Source: Bradyrhizobium sp. AZCC 2262 (GTDB lineage: Bacteria > Pseudomonadota > Alphaproteobacteria > Rhizobiales > Xanthobacteraceae). Taken from it: a stretch of DNA of 64,000 nt. The notes under the pieces are model-generated. The model saw only the letters and a program-made list of their open reading frames with translations. It was not told the DNA's origin and did not search any database. The stretch covers positions 372,001-436,000 of the forward strand of contig NZ_JAZHRT010000001.1 of assembly GCF_036924535.1 (NCBI RefSeq), given 5' to 3'. The position numbers were made by a program, and so were the translations under genes. Below, piece after piece: positions 41,567 to 49,968 of the stretch (the stretch's first letter is position 1; every line of letters begins with the position of its first letter).

Positions 41567-42295
41567 TCAGGCGGTGTCGCCACCCCCGAACGTTTTCGGT
41601 GTAGCGAGCTCGACGAGATGCATGGTCGTCATGAAATGCTTCGAGAGCGCCGCGACCGCGGCATCCGCGTCGCGCGTGAGCGTGGCGCGTACGATGGCGG
41701 CGTGTTCGGCCTCCACATCACGGGATTTTTCGGTGTTGCGCCGGATCGCGAGCCGCCGATACCGTTCGCTCTGCTCATGCAGCACGTCGCGAAAGCCGAG
41801 CAGCCATTGCGAGCCGCAGGCATTCACCAGCGTGCGGTGAAAGACGCGGTGCCGCACCACCCATTCTTCATAGTGGTGCGTCGGATCGTCGGGATAGGTG
41901 TGGGGAACGGCGCAGAGCGCGGTGAACGATTTTTCCACCGAGGCAAGCCATGCCGCGTCGCCACGCTCGATCGAGCGCTGCAGCGCCAGACCTTCGATAT
42001 CGACGCGGGTTTGCGTCACGTCCCTGAGGTCGGCTGATGATACCGGGCTGACGCGAAAGCCGCGCTGGTCGGATGCCTGCACCAGCCCGTCGGCGACCAG
42101 CCGCGACAGCGCCTCGCGCACCGCCGCGAGGCTGACGGAAAACTGCTTGGCGAGACCGGCGATATGCAGCTTCTGCCCGGGCAGCAGCCGGGTCGAGAGA
42201 ATATCCGCGCGCAGCCGTTCCTGAACGGCGGACGTCAGGCTTCGCGGCCGCTCGTTGGCCAGGCTCTCACCAAAACTCAACCCGATACTGCTCAT
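41567..42295 (-). CDS. GntR-family regulator, FadR/FCD subfamily
   Basis: The 242-residue protein has a winged helix-turn-helix (about 20-85: LTSAVQERLRADILSTRLLP, then LAAVREALSRLVADGLVQ) and an all-helical FCD effector domain with metal-type ligands (YEEWVVRHRVFHRTLVNACG, and DVEAEHAAIV). It is first in the minus-strand operon and probably controls it in response to the imported compound or its breakdown product. Confidence 0.92.
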   Translation of the reverse strand: MSSIGLSFGESLANERPRSLTSAVQERLRADILSTRLLPGQKLHIAGLAKQFSVSLAAVREALSRLVADGLVQASDQRGFRVSPVSSADLRDVTQTRVDIEGLALQRSIERGDAAWLASVEKSFTALCAVPHTYPDDPTHHYEEWVVRHRVFHRTLVNACGSQWLLGFRDVLHEQSERYRRLAIRRNTEKSRDVEAEHAAIVRATLTRDADAAVAALSKHFMTTMHLVELATPKTFGGGDTA

Positions 42296-42476
42296 GGCGC
42301 CGCAGACTGGCGAGGGACGGCGATGCCGTCAATCGAAAATCGATTTTTTATCTAACCCGCTGGCTTCGCTACGATTTAGGACGGATCAGCTCAATTGCGG
42401 TGACTGTTCTTTGGATGATCGGCGGCGCATGCCACAAAAAATCGCCGTGACAATCTGCCGGGAGTGACGTAGATAG

Positions 42477-42488
42477 TTCGCATGCGAA
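42477..42488. promoter_or_regulatory. Palindrome TTCGCATGCGAA, candidate MarR operator
   Basis: A perfect 12-bp palindrome lies 19 bases before the MarR start, within the divergent promoter region between the GntR and MarR genes. Flanking TAG and ATA add weak symmetry. MarR proteins commonly repress from sites like this overlapping their own promoter. Confidence 0.5.
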
Positions 42489-42507
42489 ATAAATCGCCCT
42501 CGTCGAA

Positions 42508-42948
42508 ATGACCCCGCGTCGCGAGCACCGGTTCGTGTTCCTCCTCAACGTTGCGCAGCGCCGGCTGCAGCGCTGGATGGCGGCGCGGACGCAAGCCAGC
42601 GGCGTTACCGCCGCGCAGTCCGGCTTGCTGTTCATTCTGGGCCAACGGGACGGCGTGCTGATCGGTGAGGCGGGGGCGGCGCTGGATCTCGGTCCGCCAG
42701 GTATCAGTGGGCTCGTTGACCGGATGACGGCGGCGAACCTGATCGAGCGCCGCGCCGATCGGGATGATGGCCGGGCGTGGCGGCTCTGGCTGACGCCGGC
42801 CGGCCGCGCGGCGATGGCGCAGTCGAAGGCGGGGCTCGTCGAGGTCAACGCACGCCTCACGGAAGGATTTACCGAAGCCGAGATCGACGTCGTCGCGCGC
42901 TGGCTCACAACCATGCAAACCAGATTTCCCAGAGGAGAAGACGAATGA
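42508..42948 (+). CDS. MarR-family transcriptional regulator
   Basis: The 146-residue protein has the MarR winged-helix core (TAAQSGLLFILGQRDGVLIG, LDLGPPGISGLVDRMTAANL, RADRDDGRAWRLWLTPAGRA). It lies in an operon with the enoyl-CoA hydratase gene (ATGA overlap), so it probably senses a CoA-linked aromatic or fatty-acid intermediate. A palindrome just upstream could be its operator. Confidence 0.9.
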   Translation: MTPRREHRFVFLLNVAQRRLQRWMAARTQASGVTAAQSGLLFILGQRDGVLIGEAGAALDLGPPGISGLVDRMTAANLIERRADRDDGRAWRLWLTPAGRAAMAQSKAGLVEVNARLTEGFTEAEIDVVARWLTTMQTRFPRGEDE

Positions 42949-43727
42949 CCGAGCATATCAAGATCGAGAAGAACGACGGGATACTGACGCTGACGATGGC
43001 GCGTCCCGACAAGAAGAACGCGTTGACCAATGAGATGTACGGCGCGCTGGCGGATGCGATCCAGGGCGCGGAGACTGATCCGTCCGTCCGCGTCCTCTTG
43101 ATCCGTGGCGAGGGGGACATGTTCACCGCCGGCAATGACGTCGGTGAATTCGCTGCGATTGCAACAGGCGCCGTTCAGGGCGAGCGGCATGTTGGCCGTT
43201 TCCTGCAGGCACTCGCACAATCGAGCCGCCCGCTGGTCGCAGCCGTTCAGGGACGCGCCGTCGGCATCGGCACCACGATGCTGCTGCATTGCGATCTGGT
43301 CGTGCTGGCCGAGAATGCGCTGCTGTCGACGCCGTTCGTTAGTCTGGCGTTGGTACCGGAAGCCTCTTCCAGCCTGTTGATGCCGCTCCGTATCGGCTAC
43401 GCGCGCGCTTTCGAAATGTTCGCGCTCGGTGAAACCGTCGATGCCAAGTCCGCATTTGCGTGGGGGCTCGCCAACCGGGTCGTTCCGCTGGACAAACTCG
43501 ACGCCGAAGCAAGAGCGCTCGCGTCCCGGCTGGCCAAGCAGCCGACGGGTGCCGTCAGCACGACGAAGCGGCTGATGCGCAATCCGGAGCTTCTCATGGC
43601 GCAGATCAAGGCGGAGAGCGAGCAGTTCGCAGCACGCCTGAAAACCGCCGAGGCGCGCGAGGCCTTCGCCGCGTTCGCCGAACGTCGGCCGCCGGACTTC
43701 TTGAAACTCGCAAGACAGCCGGCGTAA
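42945..43727 (+). CDS. Enoyl-CoA hydratase/isomerase family protein
   Basis: The 260-residue crotonase-fold protein shows DKKNALTNEMYGALADAI, the oxyanion-hole segment FTAGNDVGEFAAI and AVQGRAVGIGTTMLLHCDLV. The first catalytic Glu position of classical hydratases appears replaced in the GIGTTML segment, so isomerase, thioesterase or another crotonase activity is possible. The ATG overlaps the marR stop. It probably works with the GMC oxidoreductase downstream. Confidence 0.88.
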   Translation: MTEHIKIEKNDGILTLTMARPDKKNALTNEMYGALADAIQGAETDPSVRVLLIRGEGDMFTAGNDVGEFAAIATGAVQGERHVGRFLQALAQSSRPLVAAVQGRAVGIGTTMLLHCDLVVLAENALLSTPFVSLALVPEASSSLLMPLRIGYARAFEMFALGETVDAKSAFAWGLANRVVPLDKLDAEARALASRLAKQPTGAVSTTKRLMRNPELLMAQIKAESEQFAARLKTAEAREAFAAFAERRPPDFLKLARQPA

Positions 43728-43813
43728 CCGCCTTCTCTTCCCGCCCGCGACCGCGGCAATTGACCGCCCGTGACGGCCCCGCTACCTGTTTCGGGTTGCG
43801 TGCGGGGAAACAA

Positions 43814-45427
43814 ATGAACAAGAACAATGACGCTTCCGAATTCGACTACGTGATCGTCGGCGCTGGCTCGGCCGGGTGTGTGCTCGCCAATCGCCTGAGC
43901 GCCGACGGCAAACATTCCGTGTTGCTGCTGGAGGCCGGGCCGAAGGACACCAATCTCTGGATCCACGTGCCGCTCGGCTACGGAAAACTGTTCAAGGAAA
44001 AATCCGTCAACTGGATGTACCAGACCGAGCCGGAGCCTGGCTTGAACGGTCGTCAGGTATTCCAGCCGCGCGGGAAAGTGCTGGGCGGTTCCAGCTCGAT
44101 CAACGGCCTCTTGTATGTGCGTGGCCAGCACGAGGATTACGATCGCTGGCGCCAGCGCGGCAATGCCGGCTGGGGCTATGACGACGTGCTGCCCTATTTC
44201 AAGAAGGCCGAGAACCAGCAGCGCGGAGACGACAAGTATCACGGCACGGGCGGGCCGTTGCCGGTGTCGGACTGGCGGCATCACGATCCCTTGTCGGAAG
44301 CCTTTGTCGTTGCGGCCGCCGAGACCGGCATTCCGACCAATCCGGACTTCAACGGCGCCACGCAGGAAGGTGCCGGGTTCTTCCAGACCACGACAAGTCG
44401 CGGACGGCGCGCCAGTACCGCGTTCTCCTATCTGCGCCCGGCGAAGAGCCGCAGTAATTTGCACGTCGAAACCTCGGCACTGGCGCAGCGCATTCTGTTC
44501 GAAGGCCATCGTGCCAAGGCGGTCGAATACAAGCAGGAAGGCCGCGTGCGCACGGCGCGGGCGCGCAAGGAAATCCTGGTCTCCAGCGGCGCGTATAACT
44601 CGCCGCAACTGCTGCAGCTTTCGGGCGTGGGACCGGCCGACTTGTTGAAGCAGCACGGCATCGAGATCGTGCTCGACGCGCCCGGCGTCGGCAACGATCT
44701 GCAGGACCACCTACAGGTCCGCCTGATCACGCGTTGCGCGCAAAAGGTCACGCTCAATGACGTGGTCAACAATCCGGTACGCCGGGTGATGGCGGGCATC
44801 CAGTACGCTGCCTTGCGCAAGGGACCGCTGACGATCGCGGCCGGCACTTCGGGCGCGTTCTTCAAGACCAGCCCGCGACTGGCGTCGCCCGATATCCAGA
44901 TTCACTTCCTGCCGTTTTCGACGGACAAGATGGGTGAGAAGCTTCACGCGCTTTCCGGATTTACCGCGTCGGTCTGCCAGCTGCGTCCCGAGAGCCGCGG
45001 CTCGCTGCGCATCAAAAGCGCCGATGCTTCCGTGCCGCCTGAAATCCGCATCAACTACCTCGCGACCGAAACCGATCGCCGCGCTTTCATCGATGGCATC
45101 CGCATCCTGCGCCGCATCCTCGCTGCGCCGGCGCTGAAGGCTTATGCGGTCGGGGAAGTCGATCCCGGTCCGAAAGTGCAGAGCGACGATGAGTTGCTGG
45201 ACTTCTGCCGCCGCACCGGCAGCACGGTCTATCACCCGACCTCGACCTGTCGCATGGGCAGCGATGCGCTCGCCGTCGTCGACCAGCGCTTGCGCGTGCG
45301 CGGCATCGAGGGCCTGCGCGTGGTCGATGCGTCGATCATGCCGGATCTGATGTCGGGCAATACCAACGCGCCGACCATCATGATCGCGGAGAAGGCGTCC
45401 GACATGATTCTGGAGGACGCGCGGTAG
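43814..45427 (+). CDS. GMC-family FAD oxidoreductase (choline/alcohol dehydrogenase-like)
   Basis: The 537-residue protein has the FAD dinucleotide motif (YVIVGAGSAGCVLANRLSA), the GMC signature 1 (GGSSSINGLLYVRGQHEDYD) and signature 2 (GAYNSPQLLQLSGVGPADLL), and ends with the active-site segment VYHPTSTCRMG and GLRVVDASIMPDLMSGNTNA. It oxidises an alcohol to an aldehyde. It follows the hydratase by 86 bases and may share its regulation. A long inverted repeat follows the stop. Confidence 0.92.
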   Translation: MNKNNDASEFDYVIVGAGSAGCVLANRLSADGKHSVLLLEAGPKDTNLWIHVPLGYGKLFKEKSVNWMYQTEPEPGLNGRQVFQPRGKVLGGSSSINGLLYVRGQHEDYDRWRQRGNAGWGYDDVLPYFKKAENQQRGDDKYHGTGGPLPVSDWRHHDPLSEAFVVAAAETGIPTNPDFNGATQEGAGFFQTTTSRGRRASTAFSYLRPAKSRSNLHVETSALAQRILFEGHRAKAVEYKQEGRVRTARARKEILVSSGAYNSPQLLQLSGVGPADLLKQHGIEIVLDAPGVGNDLQDHLQVRLITRCAQKVTLNDVVNNPVRRVMAGIQYAALRKGPLTIAAGTSGAFFKTSPRLASPDIQIHFLPFSTDKMGEKLHALSGFTASVCQLRPESRGSLRIKSADASVPPEIRINYLATETDRRAFIDGIRILRRILAAPALKAYAVGEVDPGPKVQSDDELLDFCRRTGSTVYHPTSTCRMGSDALAVVDQRLRVRGIEGLRVVDASIMPDLMSGNTNAPTIMIAEKASDMILEDAR

Positions 45428-45436
45428 CCACCCGAC

Positions 45437-45526
45437 CGTAGCCCGGATGGAGCGCAGCGTAATCCGGGACTCGCTCACCCTCGGAACGACCGTTCCCGGA
45501 TTGCGCTGCGCTCCATCCGGGCTACG
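45437..45526. repeat. Long imperfect palindrome, 33-bp arms
   Basis: The arms begin CGTAGCCCGGATGGAGCGCA and end with its complement (TGCGCTCCATCCGGGCTACG). They are 33 bp with a single mismatch around a 24-base loop. It lies between the GMC gene and the convergent hemE gene. Such elements recur in Bradyrhizobium-like genomes as REP-type repeats. It may also stop transcription from both sides. Confidence 0.8.
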
Positions 45527-45529
45527 AAG

Positions 45530-46576
45530 CTACCCCTTATACCCCCGCACCCGCTTCAGCATTTGCTCGACATGGGCGATCGGGGTTTCCGGCTGGATGC
45601 CGTGGCCGAGGTTGAAGATCAGCCGCCCTTGCGCGTAGCTCGCCAGCACGTCGTCGACGGCGCGATCCAGCGCAGCACCACCTGCGATCAGCGCCAGCGG
45701 ATCGAGGTTACCCTGCAGCGCGACGCGGCTTTGTACGCGCTCGCGGATCATGGAAGGCTCGGCCGCCCAGTCGATGCTGACGGCATTGACGCCGGTTGCT
45801 TCCACATAGGCCGGCAGCATGGCGCCGGCGCCGCGGGGAAAGCCGATGATTTTCGCGTCAGGCGCTTTTGCACGTACACCGGCGACGATGCGTTTCGCGG
45901 GTTCAATCGACCAGCGTTGAAATTCCCGCGGCGGCAGTACGCCGGCCCAGGTATCGAATATCTGCAACGCGTCCGCGCCGGCCTTCAGCTGGCCGAGCAG
46001 ATACTGTATCGAGTTCTCGACCAGAACGTCGATGATTTCAGCGAACGCCTCGGGATGGCGATAGGCCATCATCCGCGCCGGCGCCTGGTCCGGCGTGCCT
46101 TGTCCGGCGACCATGTAGGTCGCGACCGTCCACGGCGCGCCGCAGAAGCCGATCAGCGCGGTCTCGGGCGCGAGTTCGCGCTTTACGCGGCGCAGGGCTT
46201 CATAGACTGGTTCGAGCTTGTCGAAATCGGCGTGGCGCGCCAGCGTCCCGACTTGCTCCGGCGTATCCAGCGGATCGAGCCGCGGGCCTTCGCCGGCCTC
46301 GAAGCGCACCGAGCGGCCGAGCGCATAGGGGATGACGAGAATGTCGGAAAAGATGATCGCAGCGTCGAAGTTGAAACGGCGGATCGGCTGCAGCGTCACC
46401 TCGGCGGCATATTCCGGCGTGAAGCACATGTCGAGAAAGCCGCCGGCTTTGGCGCGCAGTTCGCGATATTCAGGCAGATAGCGGCCGGCCTGGCGCATCA
46501 TCCACGCAGGCGGCACCTTCTGCCTGCGGCCGGACAGCACTTCGATAAAAGGTTTCACGGCGGATTTCTGGGACAA
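45530..46576 (-). CDS. hemE: Uroporphyrinogen decarboxylase
   Basis: The 348-residue protein removes four acetate carboxyls from uroporphyrinogen III to form coproporphyrinogen III in heme synthesis. The N-terminal motif [20 protein letters not shown] and the later [19 protein letters not shown] are diagnostic, and the catalytic Asp region ([17 protein letters not shown]) is present. I chose the TTG at 46576, which has AGGAA 8 bases upstream and gives the usual beginning ([16 protein letters not shown]); a longer frame reaching 46690 is less likely. No other heme gene is nearby. Confidence 0.93.
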   Translation of the reverse strand: MSQKSAVKPFIEVLSGRRQKVPPAWMMRQAGRYLPEYRELRAKAGGFLDMCFTPEYAAEVTLQPIRRFNFDAAIIFSDILVIPYALGRSVRFEAGEGPRLDPLDTPEQVGTLARHADFDKLEPVYEALRRVKRELAPETALIGFCGAPWTVATYMVAGQGTPDQAPARMMAYRHPEAFAEIIDVLVENSIQYLLGQLKAGADALQIFDTWAGVLPPREFQRWSIEPAKRIVAGVRAKAPDAKIIGFPRGAGAMLPAYVEATGVNAVSIDWAAEPSMIRERVQSRVALQGNLDPLALIAGGAALDRAVDDVLASYAQGRLIFNLGHGIQPETPIAHVEQMLKRVRGYKG

Positions 46577-46686
46577 TCGAAAAGTTCCTGCGGACGGCTG
46601 CCGATCTTCGCGCTCCTGATACACGGAGGCTTCGGCTTGGCCAAGGAAAGAAGTGGAACCCGCATAAATTCCCGGCGTTATCTTAG

Positions 46687-46923
<237 letters not shown>

Positions 46924-46944
46924 CATCGCTCGACGGGCCAGGCG

Positions 46945-47079
46945 ATGAAGACTGAATTCAACCACGCCGCAAACAACTCGCCGCGGAGCGGCAGCACTAA
47001 GAAGGTCTCGCCGGTCGTCTGGGCCGTGATCGTTGCCGTGGTGGTGGCCGCGGTGGTCTGGTTCACGATGCACGGCTGA
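46945..47079 (+). CDS. Small single-pass membrane protein, 44 residues
   Basis: The protein begins MKTEFNHAANNSPRSGSTKK and has one transmembrane helix, SPVVWAVIVAVVVAAVVWFT, ending MHG. The basic stretch before the helix predicts an N-in orientation. It starts 21 bases after the previous small gene and is followed by a strong terminator hairpin, which supports a two-gene unit. No function can be assigned. Confidence 0.5.
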   Translation: MKTEFNHAANNSPRSGSTKKVSPVVWAVIVAVVVAAVVWFTMHG

Positions 47080-47113
47080 TGCAAGCGCCGGTCAGCCGAT
47101 GTTCGAACGCGTG

Positions 47114-47142
47114 AAAACGGCCTCCGTCGGGGAGGCCGTTTT
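47114..47142. terminator. Bidirectional intrinsic terminator
   Basis: AAAACGGCCTCC and GGAGGCCGTTTT form a perfect 12-bp stem with a 5-base loop, followed on the plus strand by TCTTG. The A-run on one side and T-run on the other make it work for both the small genes on the plus strand and slyX on the minus strand. Confidence 0.88.
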
Positions 47143-47154
47143 CTTGTCGGCTGA

Positions 47155-47370
47155 TCAGTAATGCGGCGGCGGCTCGTTCGCAGGACCCGGCGCGTTGCTT
47201 TCGGCATCCTGAAGGCGCTCCTTCAGTTCAGCGACCTGGCGCGTCAGCCTGTCGATTTCAATCCACTGCGCGGTGATCGTCTGGTTCAGCGTCTCGATGG
47301 TTACGTCCTGATAGGTCAGCCGCATTTCCAGCGCGTCGATGCGCTCGCTCAGTGCGTCGACATCACTCAT
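47155..47370 (-). CDS. slyX: SlyX family protein
   Basis: The 71-residue protein is a short coiled-coil: SERIDALEMRLTYQDVTIET followed by LNQTITAQWIEIDRLTRQVA and ELKERLQDAE, ending with the Pro-rich tail PPPHY typical of SlyX. The ATG overlaps the stop of the rhodanese-type gene by eight bases, so the genes are coupled. The biological role of SlyX is unclear. Confidence 0.85.
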   Translation of the reverse strand: MSDVDALSERIDALEMRLTYQDVTIETLNQTITAQWIEIDRLTRQVAELKERLQDAESNAPGPANEPPPHY

Positions 47371-48115
47371 CGGAGCCATCGTTCGGTTGTCGCTGCCGCA
47401 GCCCGTGGCCCAGCGCCACACGTTCGTCGAATACAAAACACTCGCCGCGCCAGCGGCTCTTTTGCTCCGGCACGCCTTCGAGATACCGCAGGATGCCGCC
47501 CTTGAGGTGATAGACCTCGTCAAATCCCTGCGCCAGCAGATAGGCGCTGGCCTTCTCGCACCGGATACCGCCGGTGCAGAACATCGCGATCTTGCGGTGC
47601 TTCGTCGGGTCCAGTTTCTGTGCGGCGAATTCCTTGAACTGCCCAAAGCTTCTGATGCCGGGATCGACCGCCCCTTCGAACGTGCCCATCGCCACCTCGA
47701 AGGCGTTGCGGGTATCGATGACAAGCGTGTCGGGCGCTGATATCAGTTCGTTCCAGTCCGACGGCTCGACATAGGTGCCGACCTGTCGCGTTGGATCGAC
47801 GGCAGTATCGCCAAGCGTGACGATTTCGTTCTTCAAGCGGATCTTCAGCCGCTGAAACGGCATCTCGGAAGCGGCTGAAAACTTGAGTTCGAGATTGTCG
47901 AGCCGGCCGCCAAAGAGCGCGCCGAGCTGCAACTCCCGGACGAACGCGTCGATGGCCTCATCGCCGCCCGCAACGGTGCCGTTGATGCCCTCATGTGCCA
48001 GCAGGACGCTGCCTTTGATCCCGAGGCCAGCGGCAAGCCCGCGCAGCGGCTCGCGTAGCTCCCGGAAGTCCGGCAGCGCGGCGAATTGATAGAAGGCGGC
48101 GACTTTGAGCGGCAT
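47363..48115 (-). CDS. trhO: Oxygen-dependent tRNA uridine(34) hydroxylase TrhO (rhodanese fold)
   Basis: The 250-residue protein has an N-terminal alpha/beta domain (VAAFYQFAALPDFRELREPL, LLAHEGINGTVAGGDEAIDA) and a C-terminal rhodanese domain with the catalytic Cys loop MFCTGGIRCEKASAYLL. This is the arrangement of YceA/TrhO, which makes 5-hydroxyuridine at the tRNA wobble position using oxygen. The partner SlyX gene follows immediately. Confidence 0.9.
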   Translation of the reverse strand: MPLKVAAFYQFAALPDFRELREPLRGLAAGLGIKGSVLLAHEGINGTVAGGDEAIDAFVRELQLGALFGGRLDNLELKFSAASEMPFQRLKIRLKNEIVTLGDTAVDPTRQVGTYVEPSDWNELISAPDTLVIDTRNAFEVAMGTFEGAVDPGIRSFGQFKEFAAQKLDPTKHRKIAMFCTGGIRCEKASAYLLAQGFDEVYHLKGGILRYLEGVPEQKSRWRGECFVFDERVALGHGLRQRQPNDGSDE

Positions 48116-48309
48116 GGCGACCGTTTATCAGGCAGGCCGGGCAGGGGATACCCCGTAAAGCCCTGCATATTCCGCCCATTGCCTTTGACGCTCCCCTGGC
48201 ATGCCAGCCATTGCCCAGCCGGGGATGAATATGTCAAAGAACCGTCTGTGAAACCCGCCCGACGCTCGCCGCGGGATGCCCAAAAAACGCTGAAAAGAAA
48301 GCACTCGCG

Positions 48310-49896
48310 ATGAGGAATTTCCATTTCGCCGGCCGCTCCACGGTCCATGCCCAGAACGCGATGGTGGCGACGTCGCACCCGGAGGCCGCGCTTGTCGCCA
48401 TCGACGTGATGCGGGCGGGCGGCACGGCTGCGGACGCCGCGGTGGCGGCCTGCGCGCTGTTAGGGGTGATCGAACCGCAATCGACCGGCATCGGCGGCGA
48501 TTGCTTTGCGCTGATCCAGCCGAAGGGCGAGGGCAAGATAACAGCCTATAACGGCTCCGGTCGCGCCCCGATGGCGGCAACGGCCGAATGGTACCTCGAA
48601 CGCAAGATCCACTCGGTGCCGCTGACTTCGGCCCATGCGGTGAGCATTCCCGGCGCGATCGATGCGTGGGACACGATCCTGCGCGACCACGGCAAGATGG
48701 GGCTCGACACCCTGCTGCAGCCCGCGATCAAGGCCGCCGAAGAAGGCTATATCGTCGCCCCCCGTATCGCCTTCGACTGGAAGAACCAGTTCGAGAAGCT
48801 GAAGAACGGCACCAACACCGAGCGCTATCTGTTGCCGCACGGCAAGCCGGCGGTGGCCGGCGACGTCATTCATCAGCCGGAATTGGGCAAGACGCTGCGC
48901 GCGATCGCCAAGAACGGCCGCGATGCGTTCTATGCCGGCGAGATCGCGGCCGACATGGTGGAGACGCTCCGCGGCATCGGCGGCCTGCACACGCTGGAAG
49001 ATTTTGCGGCGCACTCGACCGAAACGACGTCGCCGATCGGCACCATGTACAAGGGGCACGACGTCTGGCAGTGCCCGCCGAACGGTCCTGGCATCACTAT
49101 GCTGGTGATGCTGAACATCCTCTCCCGCTTCGACCTGACCAAATTCAAGCCGCTCAGCGTCGAGCGTTTCCACCTCGAAGCCGAAGCCGCGCGCATCGCC
49201 TACATGATGCGCGAGCAATACATCGGCGACCCCCAGCAGGTTCATGTCGATGTCGCCGGCATCCTTGCGAAGGAATTCGCCGAGGAGCACATCAAGAATA
49301 TCAGGATGGACCGGCTGCTCGATTTGCCGAACGTGGCGCCGCCGATGAATCCATCCACCGTCTACATCACGGTGGTCGACAAGGATCGCAACGTCTGCTC
49401 ATTCATCAACTCGATCGCGCACTCCTTCGGCTCGGCGATCGTCTCCAACAAGACCGGTATCCTGCTGCAGAACCGCGCCGGCGGTTTCCGGATCCAGCCC
49501 GGCCATCCCAACTGCATCGCGCCGGGCAAGCGGCCGCTGCACACCATTATTCCCTCACTCGTCACCAAAAACGGTCGCGCATTGATGCCGTTCGGTGTGA
49601 TGGGAGGTCAGTATCAGCCGGTTGGGCAGAGCCACGTGCTGACCAACATCCTCGACTATGGCTGCGACGTGCAGGAAGCCATCGATATGCCGCGCGGCCT
49701 GCATTACGAGGGCTTTTATCAGCTTGAGGACAGCGTCCCGGCCGCCATCGTCGAGGGCCTGAAGAAGATCGGGCACAAGACCAGCAGCGTGGTTGGCCCG
49801 CTCGGCGGCGGCCAGGCGATCTGGATCGATTGGGACAAGGGCACGCTGACCGGCGGCTCCGATCCCCGCAAGGACGGTTGCGCGCTGGGTTACTGA
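48310..49896 (+). CDS. Gamma-glutamyltransferase family protein
   Basis: The 528-residue protein is a GGT-family proenzyme: AMVATSHPEAALVAIDVMRA GGTAADA..., GIGGDCFALI near the start, and the processing site region NPSTVYITVVDKDRNVCSFI, where the Thr after Ser would be the new N-terminal nucleophile after autocleavage. The usual Thr-Thr-His triplet reads Ser-Thr-Val, so the site is a variant. No signal peptide is evident, unlike periplasmic Ggt, so the protein may be cytoplasmic and act on other gamma-glutamyl or acyl substrates. Confidence 0.87.
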   Translation: MRNFHFAGRSTVHAQNAMVATSHPEAALVAIDVMRAGGTAADAAVAACALLGVIEPQSTGIGGDCFALIQPKGEGKITAYNGSGRAPMAATAEWYLERKIHSVPLTSAHAVSIPGAIDAWDTILRDHGKMGLDTLLQPAIKAAEEGYIVAPRIAFDWKNQFEKLKNGTNTERYLLPHGKPAVAGDVIHQPELGKTLRAIAKNGRDAFYAGEIAADMVETLRGIGGLHTLEDFAAHSTETTSPIGTMYKGHDVWQCPPNGPGITMLVMLNILSRFDLTKFKPLSVERFHLEAEAARIAYMMREQYIGDPQQVHVDVAGILAKEFAEEHIKNIRMDRLLDLPNVAPPMNPSTVYITVVDKDRNVCSFINSIAHSFGSAIVSNKTGILLQNRAGGFRIQPGHPNCIAPGKRPLHTIIPSLVTKNGRALMPFGVMGGQYQPVGQSHVLTNILDYGCDVQEAIDMPRGLHYEGFYQLEDSVPAAIVEGLKKIGHKTSSVVGPLGGGQAIWIDWDKGTLTGGSDPRKDGCALGY

Positions 49897-49968
49897 GCCC
49901 TCTGGTTCTCTCTGCTTCTGGAACAACGGCCCGCCGCTTTCGTTAGAGGGACAGGCCGGCCGTCCGCT

